DNA of 64,000 bases from Diadophis punctatus similis (GCA_023053685.1 JALIGW010000005.1:33866980-33930979); one strand, 5' to 3'. Positions 33,498 through 45,715 are shown, counted from the first letter of the stretch. Notes: generated by a model from the letters alone, not told the origin. A program made the numbers and translations.

Positions 33498-36471
33498 CTT
33501 CTCTGAGAGAATACTATCTAGCTTCTGTTTGAAGACTTTTGGCAAAGAAGAAATGATGGCAACCCTATCAGATAGACTCGACTTAAGAAACAGACACCAC
33601 CCAGATCTTGTTCCAATAAAGTAGCTTACCTTGTAAGTCTGAATGTGCTGCCTTCCTTTTTCATCTTGATAAAAATTAATGAGAGGGGAGCACTGTCTGG
33701 GACACTTTCTCAAAGTACTTTCTTGGGCTGGGCTCAGGTTTCATTTATCTGAAGATCTTCCTTTTGTCCTTCAAGGCCATCCTGTTTATATACCACATTC
33801 TATCACTTTCCATGCATCTTATTCCACTCACCTACAGCTCATATAGTGAGGATGTTCACCTGACATCTAATCTGAACCTACTGTAGTTCCTCATAGTTTT
33901 AAGCCATTGATTCTGGCCTTTCCCTCTGGCCTGAGTTTTAAGCTATTCTTTTATATCATAAAAAAGCCATTTCAAAATATTTCCCTTCCTATTATGGATA
34001 GACCATTTGCAAAGGTATTATTTGGAAACATATTGAAAACATGGTTCTCAATTTCCTATGTAAATTTGTATCACTGCTACCTGATTACTGTGTAAAATAA
34101 TTTAGCAGTTGAATTCCTTGTTACAAACCATAGGACCAATCTGTAAGGTTGGAAAAGCCAGCTAAATGGTTTGCTATGTCTCTAACTGAAATCTGTTATT
34201 CAGCTCCTTCATGGCAATAGAAATACATCAACCTTCCCCAAATTGGGATCTCCAAATGTGTTGGCTTATCTCTGGAATTCCCAGCCTTCATGAACAACTC
34301 TGCAAATTTCAGCCCAAATATAGCAGGAAAACATGAAATTGGGGACATACAAGATACAACACAATGCAGACAGATTGCCTCCATCAAAAGAAAAAATTCT
34401 CCTTATCTATGTGTTCTGATTTTTCTGGTAAGAAAGTGGGTATTAAAATTCCAGCATTTCAAATGCCAATTACAAATAGGGGAAGTCACACGGGCTTTGC
34501 ACTTTTATTATCTTGTTTTACTGCAACAGGGAGAAAGTGACTCTCTCATTTTAAACTGAATGCAAGGTAAAACTGAAAAACCAGCAGGCTGATTCATATA
34601 TACTGTAAGGCCTGGCCTCAATCTTGCTAAATTGCAATACCTTTGCAACAGACTTACTGTATAATGGCAGCATTATTTTTGACTGTGTGCTGGTGTATTC
34701 ATCCCTATGTCCCCATCACACCCCCATTGTTTGAGCCCTTGGATACTAATACACATTTTAGAAACAGCTCCATATAAATAGTATGAATTTCCTTGCACTG
34801 GAAAATGAGTCTTTAAAAAAAGAAATTTTAAAGTCTGGGTTAAAAACACTTTATGCAAACATTTGTAATTAACTCTTTAACCTTTTTAAAAAATGAGCTT
34901 TTAGACAAGTAATATCTTTGTTGCTAATAACTTATTTTCTTTTCCCTTCTCTATTAGCATAATAGTTTTAGACTGACTAGGAGTGTCAGATTCATTTTAT
35001 TATTATTTAAGAGATTGGATATGTATCCTTACAAAATGAAGCATACAAGTCTGAAGACTGGATATCCATAGTGTTCCATAGAGTAGGGTGGCATTTTTTA
35101 AAGAAGGCCCTGTCATCCATATAAAAATTTGCACATAAAGCAAGAATGTATTGACTTTACAGCTTTAAAAGAAAAGAGTTTTTCCAGCATCATCAAATAC
35201 AAAGTACTTAATCAGATTGTAAATTTAACAATATGTTGTTATAATATTGAAAATAAAATTCTGGTATTTTCCGCTTCCCTTTTAATAGTACTCAGTATAT
35301 TTATTTGATGAGCTGAGAAAGTTAACTTGCAATAGGTATTTCTGGGAAAACAAACAAGATAGTTAACAAAGATATTTTATCCTATGCCAACATGATTTTT
35401 TACATTTTACAATTATTCTGTTCATTTTCTTTCTCCTTATGTGACTAATCAAAAGAATTCTATAATCCAATTTTGCAGTTGGAAGAAAAGATTTGTATGG
35501 TTTCATATTAGGTAAAAAGGTAAAAATGAACTTGTACATGAAAATATGTTTTTGTACAGGAGAGCTAGCACAAATGAAAATGTTAAAAAAAATCAGTGTG
35601 AATCAAATAGCATTGTAAAGTAAACAGAGAATTTCATATATGGTATCTACAACTAGAGAAAGAAGTAAGTTGCACTGAACAGATCTCAATGAAAGGATCA
35701 CAAAGAAAGAATACTTTGCCTTAAACCTCTGAGGTCTTAGAAAGCTCAGCATTTCTGACAGCTGAGTCAAAAATTTCTAAGTGTGAAATCCTTCATATTT
35801 GATTCTCTCAATTGGTACAGAATAAGAGATACAGCCTTTTAACAATACTGCATTTTAAAAAGACAAGACAAACATGATTTTTTGAAAAAACAAATAGATA
35901 GTGAATACAATCAAACACTGGCCATTGTGTCAAAGCTTATATTTACCAGTTGTTATATCCCAACATCCAGAAACATTTTGGAAATTTTGGAATTTAATAC
36001 TATAATATTTGAAATCGATGAGATGGCAGCAGGGGTCCACTCAAATGTGTGTCTTTCTTTTGCTTTTCATATAGAATGTGTGTCCTCAAGAAGTATTTAA
36101 ACAGTTTAAAGCTAATTTTCCTACAAAAGTTAAAGATGCACAGATCTCAAAGATGCAATATCATAACATCAGGTACCTTAGATGGAAAATAGAAAGAAAG
36201 TGCTTCTGAAAGATATGACTTACATTTTCCTTTCCCAGCCTCATTTGTTCAATGTGCTGAAATACATAGAAAGAACACACTAAAATAAGACTTTTGATCC
36301 ATCCCTGGGCACGTATCCTCTTGGGTTCTGGTTGTGCACTAATATTTTAATTGTTTTATCTCACCTGAAGCCTTTGAAGAGTCAAGGCTCAGTAATCAGA
36401 CAAGGTACCACCCACTTCCAATATCCCACCAGAGCTGAACCTAAGACTTGCCTTGCAAACAGATCCCCGCT
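33498..36471. other. 3' flank of ADRA2A, including its probable 3' UTR
   Basis: No repeat or coding pattern recognised. On the minus strand the first candidate polyadenylation signals after the ADRA2A stop are ATTAAA at 35998..35993 and AATAAA at 35305..35300, which would give 3' UTRs of roughly 0.5 or 1.2 kb. Which is used cannot be told from sequence. Confidence 0.5.
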
Positions 36472-37836
36472 TCACCCAATTCTTTTCCGGTTTATTCTGC
36501 AAAGAATTTTTTTAAAGGACCTCCGAAAGTCATGGTTGAAGATAGTATAGATGACAGGATTCAGGGAACTATTGCAATAACCAAACCAGAAGAAGAACTT
36601 GAAGAGGGTATCGGGAACATAGCAGCTGCTACAAACAGCAGTCAATGTGTAAGTGAAGAAGAAGGGAAACCAGCAGACAACAAAAACTCCAATCACTACT
36701 GCAAGTACAAAGGTGAAGCGCTTTTCTCTGTTCTGCCTCCCCCTCCAGCGTGAAGCTTTGGCATTCCTATCCTCTTCTACTTGATTAGGCAAATGGTCTC
36801 CAGGCTTAATCTGGCAGAGTTTGGTTTTGCCCTTACTTCTGGGGAGCCTTTCTCCTTTCCTAGGCTGAGGAGTGTCATTGTGCTCTGAAGATGATGTGTC
36901 CTCCAGGTCTATACCATTGGCGTCTGTTTCTTGGCATCCTCCTGCCAATGCTGTCTTCCCTCCATTGAGCTTGGTTATCGCAGGCATATCGTCTTTGTTA
37001 TCCAACCCATTCTGCCTGCTCTCTACAGTCTCCCCTTGCTTGTTGAGAGGCACTCTAGACCTCCTTTTTGCAATCTGGTAGATACGGATATAGACCAGGA
37101 TCATGATAAGGCAAGGAGCAAAGAAGGAGCCAATGCTGGAACAGATGATGTACCAGGTCTCCTTGTTGATACTGCAGCTGGGCAATTTGTTCTCAGGTTT
37201 CAATTCTGTTTGTTTGTGGAGCTGACCCTCGGGCTCACCCTGCTTCATAATGGAGATAAGTGGTGGGAAAGAGATGACCGCGGAGATGATCCAAACCAGG
37301 AAGATGATGCTTTTGATGCGGCGTGGTGTGCGCTTGAGGTTGTACTCAATGGCCTGTGTAATGGACCAGTAGCGATCCAAGCTGATGGCACAGAGATGCA
37401 CAATGGAAGAGGTGCAGAAGAGTACATCCAAAGCCAGGTAGATCTCGCACCACACCTTGCCAAAATACCACTGGCCCATCACCTCATTGGCAAGAGAGAA
37501 GGGAATGACCAAGGTGGCCACCAGGATGTCTGCTGAGGCCAAGGAAACCAAAAAGAGGTTCTGAGGGGCCTTCAGCATCCGGCTGGTGAAGATAGCAATA
37601 ATGACTAATACGTTGCCAAAGATGGTGACGATCATGAGCAGCGTGGCCAGGAAGATGAGGGCTAAGGTAGTGGGCAAGGGGTAAGGAAGGCCCTCTTTCT
37701 GCCCGCCCTCACTTCCATTCAAGCTCCCATTGCCATCCATGTGCTGTGGGTAGCCGGGCTCCAGCTGGAAAGAGGGCAGGTGGGCCAGGGAAGCGAATCC
37801 CTCTTGCTCTGGGTATGGGCTCTTCAGCTTCAACAT
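36472..37836 (-). CDS. ADRA2A: Alpha-2A adrenergic receptor
   Basis: Seven-helix plasma-membrane receptor for adrenaline and noradrenaline. The family couples to Gi/o, lowers cAMP and acts as a presynaptic autoreceptor. The protein is 454 residues in one exon, against 450 or 465 in human depending on the start. The first ATG after the in-frame stop at 37990 is 37836; a second at 37740 would give 422 residues. N-glycosylation sites are N36 and N40. Key residues: N75 (1.50), D103 (2.50), C130-C221 disulfide, D137 (3.32, amine anchor), DRY 154-156, pocket serines 233, 234 and 237, CWFP 388-391, NPVIY 426-430, and C446, a likely palmitoylation site. The long third loop carries EDTSSSE (312-318), the GRK site. 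The paralogue call rests on [20 protein letters not shown] and the ending [14 protein letters not shown]. Human has Cys201 where this protein has Ser234. No frameshift seen. Confidence 0.97.
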   Translation of the reverse strand: MLKLKSPYPEQEGFASLAHLPSFQLEPGYPQHMDGNGSLNGSEGGQKEGLPYPLPTTLALIFLATLLMIVTIFGNVLVIIAIFTSRMLKAPQNLFLVSLASADILVATLVIPFSLANEVMGQWYFGKVWCEIYLALDVLFCTSSIVHLCAISLDRYWSITQAIEYNLKRTPRRIKSIIFLVWIISAVISFPPLISIMKQGEPEGQLHKQTELKPENKLPSCSINKETWYIICSSIGSFFAPCLIMILVYIRIYQIAKRRSRVPLNKQGETVESRQNGLDNKDDMPAITKLNGGKTALAGGCQETDANGIDLEDTSSSEHNDTPQPRKGERLPRSKGKTKLCQIKPGDHLPNQVEEDRNAKASRWRGRQNREKRFTFVLAVVIGVFVVCWFPFFFTYTLTAVCSSCYVPDTLFKFFFWFGYCNSSLNPVIYTIFNHDFRRSFKKILCRINRKRIG

Positions 37837-37850
37837 TAACCCAGCTTCAT
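37836..37850 (-). promoter_or_regulatory. uORF 3 of ADRA2A, four codons, TAATG overlap
   Basis: ATGAAGCTGGGTTAATG: a four-codon frame (M-K-L-G) whose TAA stop shares its last A with the receptor ATG. This arrangement can allow termination-coupled reinitiation. Both start contexts are weak: T at -3 in each, and no G at +4. Confidence 0.55.
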
Positions 37851-37964
37851 GGACGTCACTTAAGACAGGCACACCCTGCGAGGAGGAGGAGGAGGAGGAG
37901 ATCCCGCACCTGTCTCCAGCGGGGCTGGTCCTTTCTGCAGGCACCGGAAAGCCACCGATTCCAA

Positions 37965-38030
37965 TCAGGAGCAAGAGAAACGGCTTGGCTCAGCTTCCAT
38001 CACTGCCCCCCCCGCCTCCGTTTCAGTCAT
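37965..38030 (-). promoter_or_regulatory. uORF 2 of ADRA2A, 21 codons
   Basis: ATG at 38030 with G at -3 (the best context of the upstream starts), a second in-frame ATG at 38000, stop TGA at 37965. It ends 128 bases before the receptor ATG. It exists in mRNA only if transcription starts upstream of 38030. Confidence 0.5.
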
Positions 38031-38166
38031 CGCCGACCGGCAGGGCGACTGGGTCTATCCTTCCTTCTTTCCCCCAGTGCCCCCGATTTTCCCTACAAAG
38101 TCCAGCCGAGACGGGAGGGTGGGGTGGGGCTCCTCAAGAGGCTATTCGCGGCAGGCGGAGCGGGAG

Positions 38167-38280
38167 TCAAAAGTTGCTTCTTACCTTCACCCCGCGAGAG
38201 GAAAGGCGAGGACGGGACCTCCGCGGGAGACAGGCGGCGGAGAGGGAGCCTGGCTTCTCCCGGCGGAGCAGCTCCTGCAT
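38167..38280 (-). promoter_or_regulatory. uORF 1 of ADRA2A, 37 codons
   Basis: ATG at 38280 in weak context (C at -3), encoding MQELLRREKPGSL and then an Arg/Ser-rich stretch, with a stop at 38167. Present in mRNA if the TATA box at 38518 is used. Confidence 0.45.
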
Positions 38281-38517
38281 GGGGGCGTCGAAGGGCGCCG
38301 TTCTCGCTAATAAACCGCGCGAAGAAACGCCAGGAGGCAGCGGAGGGTCCCCGCCGCACACTCTCAACCGGGCGCCGCTGCTCTACGGATACAAAGGACC
38401 GCAAACGCGGAGCAGGTTTGGGGCTCAGGGTTGGAAACGGGATGCAAAGTCTCCTCCTCCAGGAAGGCAGCGCTCGCTCTCTGGCTTGAAGCTCAGCCCT
38501 TCTGGGCTGCCGGTTCA

Positions 38518-38525
38518 CTTTATAG
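38518..38525 (-). promoter_or_regulatory. Candidate TATA box of ADRA2A
   Basis: CTATAAAG on the minus strand inside the GC-rich region, about 680 bases before the receptor ATG. A start about 30 bases downstream (near 38490) would give a 5' UTR of about 650 bases. Confidence 0.55.
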
Positions 38526-38566
38526 CCCCCGATCGGCTCGGCGGTTCAGTGGCTCAGCGTCAACGC

Positions 38567-38572
38567 CACGTG
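38567..38572 (-). promoter_or_regulatory. CACGTG E-box upstream of the TATA box
   Basis: A perfect palindromic E-box 42 bases before the candidate TATA box, a usual distance for USF or Myc-family binding. A short motif; function is inferred. Confidence 0.4.
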
Positions 38573-39070
38573 GGAAGCAGCCCCCGGCGCTCTTCCCCGC
38601 CTCTGTCTTGCAGCCGCACCTCCGGCAGAGAGGAGCTTTTCAGCCGGTCGCCTGAGGCTCCGGTTTTTTTGTTTCCCTGAAAGCAGCCGTCCCCTCGCTC
38701 GGCCTCCCTCGGGGAGAAGTCCTGCGTGGTGCCCACGCCCACACGCCAACTTCTCAAACGGCTCGCTCGCTCGCACCTCCACCTAACGCGGCACGCCTCC
38801 CTCCGTTCCGCCGCCTCGCTGGAAGGGGTCGAGTTGCACACACGCAACTTCTCTGATCCTCCTTCCCGGTATTTACACCAAGTCTTTTCCTGTCTACTCG
38901 ACCCGCTTCCCCTACGTGGAAGTCAAAGCCCAGTTAGTACCGAAGCGGGAGGGCGGGGAGGCGTCCGAGCATGCAGTTGAACGGGCGCCCAGCCTCCCCT
39001 GCTGTTGAACCCCCGACCATAATTTGTTAGCCGTGTTTGAGCATTGCACGCACGTGTCGCCCACTAATCG

Positions 39071-39578
39071 GGCATATGGTGCATCGCATCTATCGCCATC
39101 CTCTTCTTCTCTCCCCTCCCCTCCCCCTTCAATTTTATTTTAGTTATTTTCATATATTTTAACTCTTAAGGATAAGGAGTTGTTTCCTTTCTTGGCAAAT
39201 CACACTGGAAAACTTTTAGGTTGAAGAAAGAGGTTCTTAGCACTTTGTTAATAACATGAATTCAGGGTGCAATTGCACAGATACATAGTGTACATATATG
39301 AATGCGTTGGGCGCTATTAATTTCAGTGTTTGCGTGTTTTTCTTCAGTCGTTGAACAGGCTAATCTCTCTAGTAACATATATATGTTTCCCGATGCATCA
39401 CAGTACAGTATTCACTGGGACTGGCCTGAGGAGACGTGCAAGGTTGTGCTATGAAGCATCTTGCCAGTAATTCCATCAATCATCAGCTGTGGATTGTACC
39501 TCACCTAGATAATGACCAGTAAGTGTACTCCCTCAAAAGGTTACTTGCACTGTACAGTATACGACTCACTATTTCCTT
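39071..39578. other. Upstream flank of ADRA2A, no feature
   Basis: G+C content falls sharply after about 39070; no repeat or gene seen. Confidence 0.5.
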
Positions 39579-39985
39579 CGACGAAATGTCATGATTCCTT
39601 GCAGCCAGTACCAAGGAGATGGACCATAATTTAACACTCCCAGAAAATATATATATTTAACTCTCATGAATGCTTGGCATTCAGACAAATCAGTCATCAA
39701 TAGGCATATAAAAATAAACCATATTTGAACACCATTCAAAAGAGACAATAAACCAGTTAAGAAGAAGAAACCAGAACATCTTCTCCAGAAACCAACACCC
39801 AGATAAACAGGGATTAACACCAGACAAACAACCAAGCAGAAGACAATATTAAGTAGTTCCTAATCAAATAACTACCAAGGAGAAAACTACACTCCCATCA
39901 ACACTGGCAGGGCAAGCTATTATATGTAAACAAGGAGCAAATCTCACACTCAATAACCTTCACCCTAACTCTAACCCTAGTCAAC
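39579..39985. repeat. Possible interspersed-repeat remnant
   Basis: GACGAAATGTCATGATTCC, then CAAAAGAGACAATAAACCAG and AACACCCAGATAAACAGGG recall a dispersed reptile repeat that I remember but cannot classify. It ends near a CCCTAACTCTAACCCTA stretch. Confidence 0.35.
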
Positions 39986-40575
39986 TAATGAAACATATGC
40001 TAGCAAACAATCAAGCTAGGAGGGCCTCAATGATTCCACAGTTCAGTTCTGAGCTATATATACTGTATATTCACATTAACAAGATCTCTGAATTTATAGG
40101 CATATTATACTTCAATAATAAGATCATAACATTTTATGCACATATGAGCATGGTGCAGTTGATTGAAAATTTTACTAGTATTGTAAATCACACAGTTTTG
40201 TTTTGATACAGATTATCACCGTTGAGTTGTATAGTACCAGCTTCAGAAAGCTTTTCCAGTTATGCAGCTACCTTGGAAAAGCTAAAATAATTTATTTGAT
40301 GATAACTTGCTGAATTTTATAAAATGTGAGCCTGCTTAACTTTCTTTGGATTATAGTCTTTGTGAAATCAAGGGATTCAATACCTTTCAGAACTACTTGT
40401 CATGCCATAATTATTCTCAAGCATACATACATATCCATCATTCAGTTCTCTTTGAGAGTAAGCATCTTTATATAAAACCCAAAAAAACCCAATAAGTAAT
40501 AATGAGCAAAAAACATTTTAAGACCATAAGAGAAAAAGATATTTAAATTTTTTTTTACATCCGTGCAATTTATTA
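39986..40575. other. No feature recognised
   Basis: AT-rich DNA with no coding or repeat pattern named. Confidence 0.5.
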
Positions 40576-40577
40576 TA

Positions 40578-41219
40578 CAGGCAATCCTTGACTTACAACA
40601 GTTCATTTAGTGACTGAAGTTACAACGGCACTGAGAAAAAGTGACTTATGACCGTTTTTCACACAACCATTGCAGCATCCTCATGGGATCAAAATTCAGA
40701 CACCTTTTGCAACCTTCTGATAGGGGGAGGGCCTTCTCTGTGGGGGCCCCTGCTCTCTGGAACCAACTTCCCCCAGAGATCCGAACCATCCCCACCTTGC
40801 TGGCCTTCCGAAAAGCCATTAAGACATGGCTCTTCCTGCAGGCAGGGGTGAGTTGAGACGATTTATTCCTGATGTCTCCCCCATGTATGTATGATGTGTG
40901 TATATTTATATTTTTAATTGTTTTTAAGTGCTTTTAATAATTTTGTTTGGAGTTTTTGTATAAAATGTTGTACGCCGCCCTGAGTCCTGCGGGAGTAGGG
41001 CGGCATAGAAAAGCTACCAAATAAATAAATAAATAAATAAACAAAGTCAACAAGAAATCCGGATTCACTTAACAACCTGTTACTAATTTGACAACTGCCG
41101 TGTCACTTAACAACTGTGAAAAGAAAGATCATAAAATGAGGCAAAATTTGCTAAACAACTGTCTCACTTAGCGACAGAAATTTTAGGCTGAATTGTGGTT
41201 GCAAATCGAGGACTGTCTG
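40578..41219. mobile_element. TA-flanked MITE with a nested L2 3' end
   Basis: Ends CAGGCAATCCTTGACTTAC and AAATCGAGGACTGTCTG are inverted and flanked by TA. The MITE words (GTGACTTATGACCG, CACTTAACAACTGTGAAAAG) match 5324..7120. An L2 3' fragment at 40722..41041 interrupts it. Confidence 0.8.
40722..41041 (+). mobile_element. L2-type LINE, 320-bp 3' end
   Basis: Codes GGGPSLWGP-like and, in another frame, GRAFSVGAPALWNQLPPEIR and LAFRKAIKTWLF, the L2 C-terminus. The 3' end reads CCGCCCTGAGTCCTGCGG, GGGCGGCATAGAAAAG and (AAAT)n. Confidence 0.85.
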
Positions 41220-41256
41220 TACCCCTATATAATTCTGCACTTACACCATATCCATC

Positions 41257-41430
41257 TGTTGAATGTTCAATCCTGACCAGCTCAGGGTTGACTCAGCCTT
41301 TCATCCTTCTGAGGTCAAGTAAAATGAAGATCCAGATTGTTGGGGGCAATATGCTGACATTGTAAACTGCTCAGAAAGTGCTGTAAAGCATATAGAGTGG
41401 TATATAAGTCTAAGTGCCATTGCTATAGCT
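41257..41430 (+). mobile_element. SINE, 5'-truncated
   Basis: Starts near the B box (TTGAATGTTCAATCCTGACC) and continues TTGACTCAGCCTTTCATCC, CAGATTGTTGGGGGCAATA, GGTATATAAGTCTAAGTGCC. More divergent than the copies at 29796 and 47483. Confidence 0.75.
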
Positions 41431-44400
41431 ATTTTTATGTTGTCCTAGAAAATCCTGGGTCCGTGCCCGATATGTGAACGCCCAATGAAAAACAGACCAG
41501 GGTAGAGATGAAGGATATCTGGATCTCTCCCACAGTTTGTGTAACTCCCACTACCCTGTCCTCAGTTCTTATAGTAGTCAGGGAGCATTGGGTTATTTTC
41601 CTGTGTCCTTACCTTATTGCCCTCTTAGCAATTTTCTGTTATATTATTAGCAATTCAAGCTGCATTTTCTACAGGTGTATATCAAAATAGATTCTACAAC
41701 CACAAGTTTCCATTTTTTTATGGATAGGTTTCCCCACTCCCTCTTCTTCTTCTTCTTTCTTTTTTTGCCTTTGCCTTTGCTCTTAGATTTATATATGTTT
41801 AATGTTTGGATATAACAAATTAATGGTATAATTAATATTAACATGGGATCACCCTAGGCATCTCACATAAATGTCATAATTTTTCTATTGTTCTTTAAAC
41901 TTCTTTATTTTTATAGATCCCAGTTTCATCCAATCACAACTTTCTTGGCTTCCTCTTTTGATTAGATCCATTCATTCTTCCTTCATATAGTTGTGATTAA
42001 ATCATTATTCATTTTCTGTCTATGTACCAGAACATTTCAATGTACTTCTTCCAATGTGGTCACTCATTTTTTTAATCCAGTCCCCATTTCTTCAGTACTC
42101 ATTCATTTTTTGTAATCTTATGACATTATGTGGTGATTTTCATTACTGAATTTCAAAGATACTTCTTCTTTTTTTCAGACTCCCATCAACATTTTAGAAC
42201 ACCTTTCGAAGCTGGAGCCCTTTAGACATACATATTGGGACTGCAAGCCAGAGAAATTCCAGCTAACATAGTTAACAGCCAACTGTTTTTGTACTGTGGC
42301 TCAGCTTCTAATTTTGATTCCTTTTATGTGATAAGGTATTGAGCATCACGTTATAACATCAGAAATGTGCATTCAATATCCACAGTTTTTTATTTAAAAT
42401 ATATTTAAGGGGTAATAGTAGTATCATTAGGCAAACTTGATATAGTATCTTCAAGGAAAGTATCTACAGATAGTTAATGTACATTCAAGTCATAATAGTA
42501 ACGTAGCGATATTACTTTACATTAGAGATCTAGCAGCTCCTGTTTAGTCTTATGAGATGCCATAGTAAATCCCTCCATGTCCAATAAGTTTAATATGTCC
42601 AGATACAGATACCTAAGCATACCCATGCGTATGCATACATGAGAGCATCTGTGTTTACAATACAGACTCCATTCCCAGGCAGTTTTCTAGGCGCAAGCTT
42701 CAGTGAACTCGGTGGGTTTCTCTGTTTATTGCACAGTTGAGGTTGCAAAGTGCAATGAGCTTGAACAATTGTCTATTATTAGAACTGATGGGTTTAACCA
42801 AAACCGGCTTTGCAAAGACTGAAAATTGTAGCCCCAAATAAGAGCGGCTTTAAAGAAAACGAAGACTGTAGTTGATATAATGTTCTCTTTTTTTTTTACA
42901 CTTTCTACATATCAGACAAAGGCAAATTACTTTGCTGCTGTACAATTCCAGCTTTGTTGCATTACAGGGAAGAGTCTGTATTAGCTATTTTATGACCTGC
43001 AGTGATTTAAGTCAGTGCAATCTTTCTCAGGTGCCAATAGTTTGTTTAACTTTTACATTTTAGTACTACTTTAACATTTCTTGTTAATGTCTTGGTCCTT
43101 TCCATTTTTATATTATTATCCCAAAGCCTCAGATACTGCCTTTGGTCTTCAGAAAAAAAGACTGTCTGTAAAATATTTTCACCTATTGCCTATGGTAGTG
43201 TTTCAAAATAATAATACAACTTGAAAACCTCATTATTGCCTAATCATTTACATCTTTCACATTGGCTAATTCAGCCTCTACCAGATGCTGCAGTATATTC
43301 TGAAAAATTTCATAGAATTGCACTCACAGAACAGCAAAGGCTTATTTGTTGATTTCTTGGCAATAGGAAAGTTACTTGGGTACATTATGACTCAAATGTC
43401 TGAAAAACAGAAAATCCAACTATGAAATGTATACATCATGATTTTCAAACCATTTATTGCTCTGTTTCACCTAACAAAACCCTTTTGGACATTTTGATTG
43501 TTATTTTTTTGTAGAAGGTGGGAGGAGAGGTTTACATACTTGGGGATCAGTAAAACCTCTCCATGTATGTCAGAGATGGGGTTTACTTTCTCTCCACACA
43601 TTTTCTTTTGTATGAGCAAAATGAAGCAGCGCAAACTGTTTTTGTGTGTTATCCCATTGTTAATGTTGGCCCTGCTCTTAAACATGACTAAGTTTAGATT
43701 CCAATTATTGAATCCAAACACAAAAATAATTATGATTTCATATAAAGCTTCATTGGTTTTCAGAGTGCTAATTCTTACTTCTAGACATATGCTTTGAGCC
43801 ATGGTGGTATATAAGCTTGCTCAAAAGATCTTATTTTCATCAAAAGCCGTGGGTGGGGGGGAGAGAGAAAGAAGCTAAGGCTGATGACTGCAAAGGTAAG
43901 ATTATTATTATTTTTTTTGCAATAGCCTTTGGAGCAAGGAATTCTGTTTTATCGTTGCCTAACTAGAGAGAGATTGTAACTTTGCTTCAAATACCTTCAA
44001 TATCTATATGTGTGTACATGTAATATGTAGCAGGTAGATATTGTTGGCTTTAGAATGTTATAATTCCTTCAAACTGAAATAAAATTAAAAACATCAATAT
44101 ATATTTTTAAAAATTGATCCAAATTATTGTTCTGCGATATATCACCATCACATAAACACATATACATGGGGTGGTAGAAAATTGACCCCACTCAAAAAAA
44201 ACTAGATTAACTTTCCCCAATCTGTTTCCCTCCATATGTTTTAATCCATAGATGTTATCATTATTGGCCATGTTCCCTAAAGTCAACAGGAGTTGGTCTC
44301 CAGAAATGTCATTGTTGGGAAAGCTGAACTGGCTTTATAATGTCTACTTCAAATGTTGGCACTGTAATCACACACACAATATAGAATAGGAAAGGGGACA

Positions 44401-45707
44401 CATATGGATGGAAAGTTGTGCCAAACTGTCCATGAATGGTCCTCTGCACACAATCTTGAAATTAAAAACAAGTTAGATTTCTAATGCATCTGCTTGAAAA
44501 CTAAGTATGGTCATTTTTTACTCTAAAATCTAAGGGGGTGGGAGGACTAAAAAAAAAAATCTAATTTCTGTAACTTTGTATGAAAGAGGAAGAGGAAGAA
44601 GGGGGTGGCGAGCAAGATCTTTCACTTCTTTGTTTGATCTTCAGGAAAATAAAGCAAATTCAGTAACTGTCTTGTTGAGATTCCTGAAAGAAAAATCTTT
44701 GTTTGCCAGGATTGTTTGCATTAGGATGAAATGTTCCATCTTCTCAAACAAGCATTCTCTCAAATAGAAAGCTAGGGGAATTTGGTTTCAAATGTTTAAA
44801 CTGTTCTTTTGAGAATCTGTCTATGATCTACCAAGTGGTAACCATCAAAATGTATTTATGTCTTTTCCCATATACATCATTGAAAAATTCCCAGTTATTC
44901 AAGGTAGTGCATATTTGGGTCCTTCTGGATGCTTTTTTCAAGCATTATGTATAGCATATACATGCTAACAATGATTACCTTACCTTTTGCCACTGGTCTA
45001 AGCTCCACAGTGAATGTTGTCACTGTATCTGTCCATTGGCATTACTTGTTTACTTTCTCTCCCAGTCAGAACAGATATGCTCAAACCTCTTTCTACACTA
45101 TCAGTCACAACCACAAGAAGCAGCACTAAAATCAGAAGCAGGTTTCATTTTCTAAATCATGTGCTTAATGGATTTAGCAAGTCATCTGTGGATAACAGCC
45201 AATACATTGTAAGCAAAACATTCATAACCCTATGAACATTTTTAACATCATTTTCCAAGCTATGAGATGCAGTCACTCAGAAGCTGTATTTACAAACTCA
45301 ATGGTTTTCTTTTCAACCTTGGCTTTTGAGTGGTATTAATAATGATTTTACATTTGGTTTTCACTTACTTTGAATTGTCTTTTAAGGCGATAAGTCACTT
45401 TGTTTGTCATGTGGATATAAAGTTAGAGTAGACATTGAAAACATTCATAATCATAATTCTCTTTCATTTGGAATGCAAAACTTTATTAATAGTGTTAAGA
45501 TAGAAAAACAGCCCAATTTTAAACAGTAGTGTAGCTTTCACTCTTGCATTTGAAGTACCAGAAACTGAAAAGCATTCAGCTCCATTTCAACTCTATCCCA
45601 TTAGTTGGCTTTATAAATGAGAAGTCATTAGCTTCAGTTCTCCCCATCTAAATGACAAGGGAAAATTGAGTCTTGCGGTGGGGATGTTGTCATTCCTCTC
45701 CCTGGAA
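41431..45707. other. No gene or repeat recognised over 4.3 kb
   Basis: Short unrelated open frames only. The absence of visible insertions is notable next to repeat-dense flanks; conserved noncoding elements are possible but not shown. Confidence 0.45.
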
Positions 45708-45715
45708 CCATATAG

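Larger units (their letters stand above)
37840..39070. promoter_or_regulatory. GC-rich 5' region (CpG-island-like) of ADRA2A
   Basis: G+C and CpG content are clearly higher than in the AT-rich flanks, with many CGGC and GCGG words, as expected for an ADRA2A-type CpG island covering promoter and 5' UTR. Long open frames seen here on both strands follow from the low stop-codon density of GC-rich DNA and match no family. Confidence 0.75.

Noticed and set aside
36931..37536. A 201-residue frame antisense to ADRA2A
   Set aside because: A shadow of the receptor coding sequence, with no domain pattern of its own.
37972..37974. An earlier ADRA2A start at 37974 giving 500 residues
   Set aside because: The codon is TTG, not ATG; the upstream 46 residues are outside the family's normal N-terminus.
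37746..38489. A 247-residue open frame on the plus strand opposite the ADRA2A 5' end
   Set aside because: GC-rich DNA has few stop codons, the product is Arg/Pro/Ser-rich with no family pattern, and it overlaps the receptor gene and its leader.
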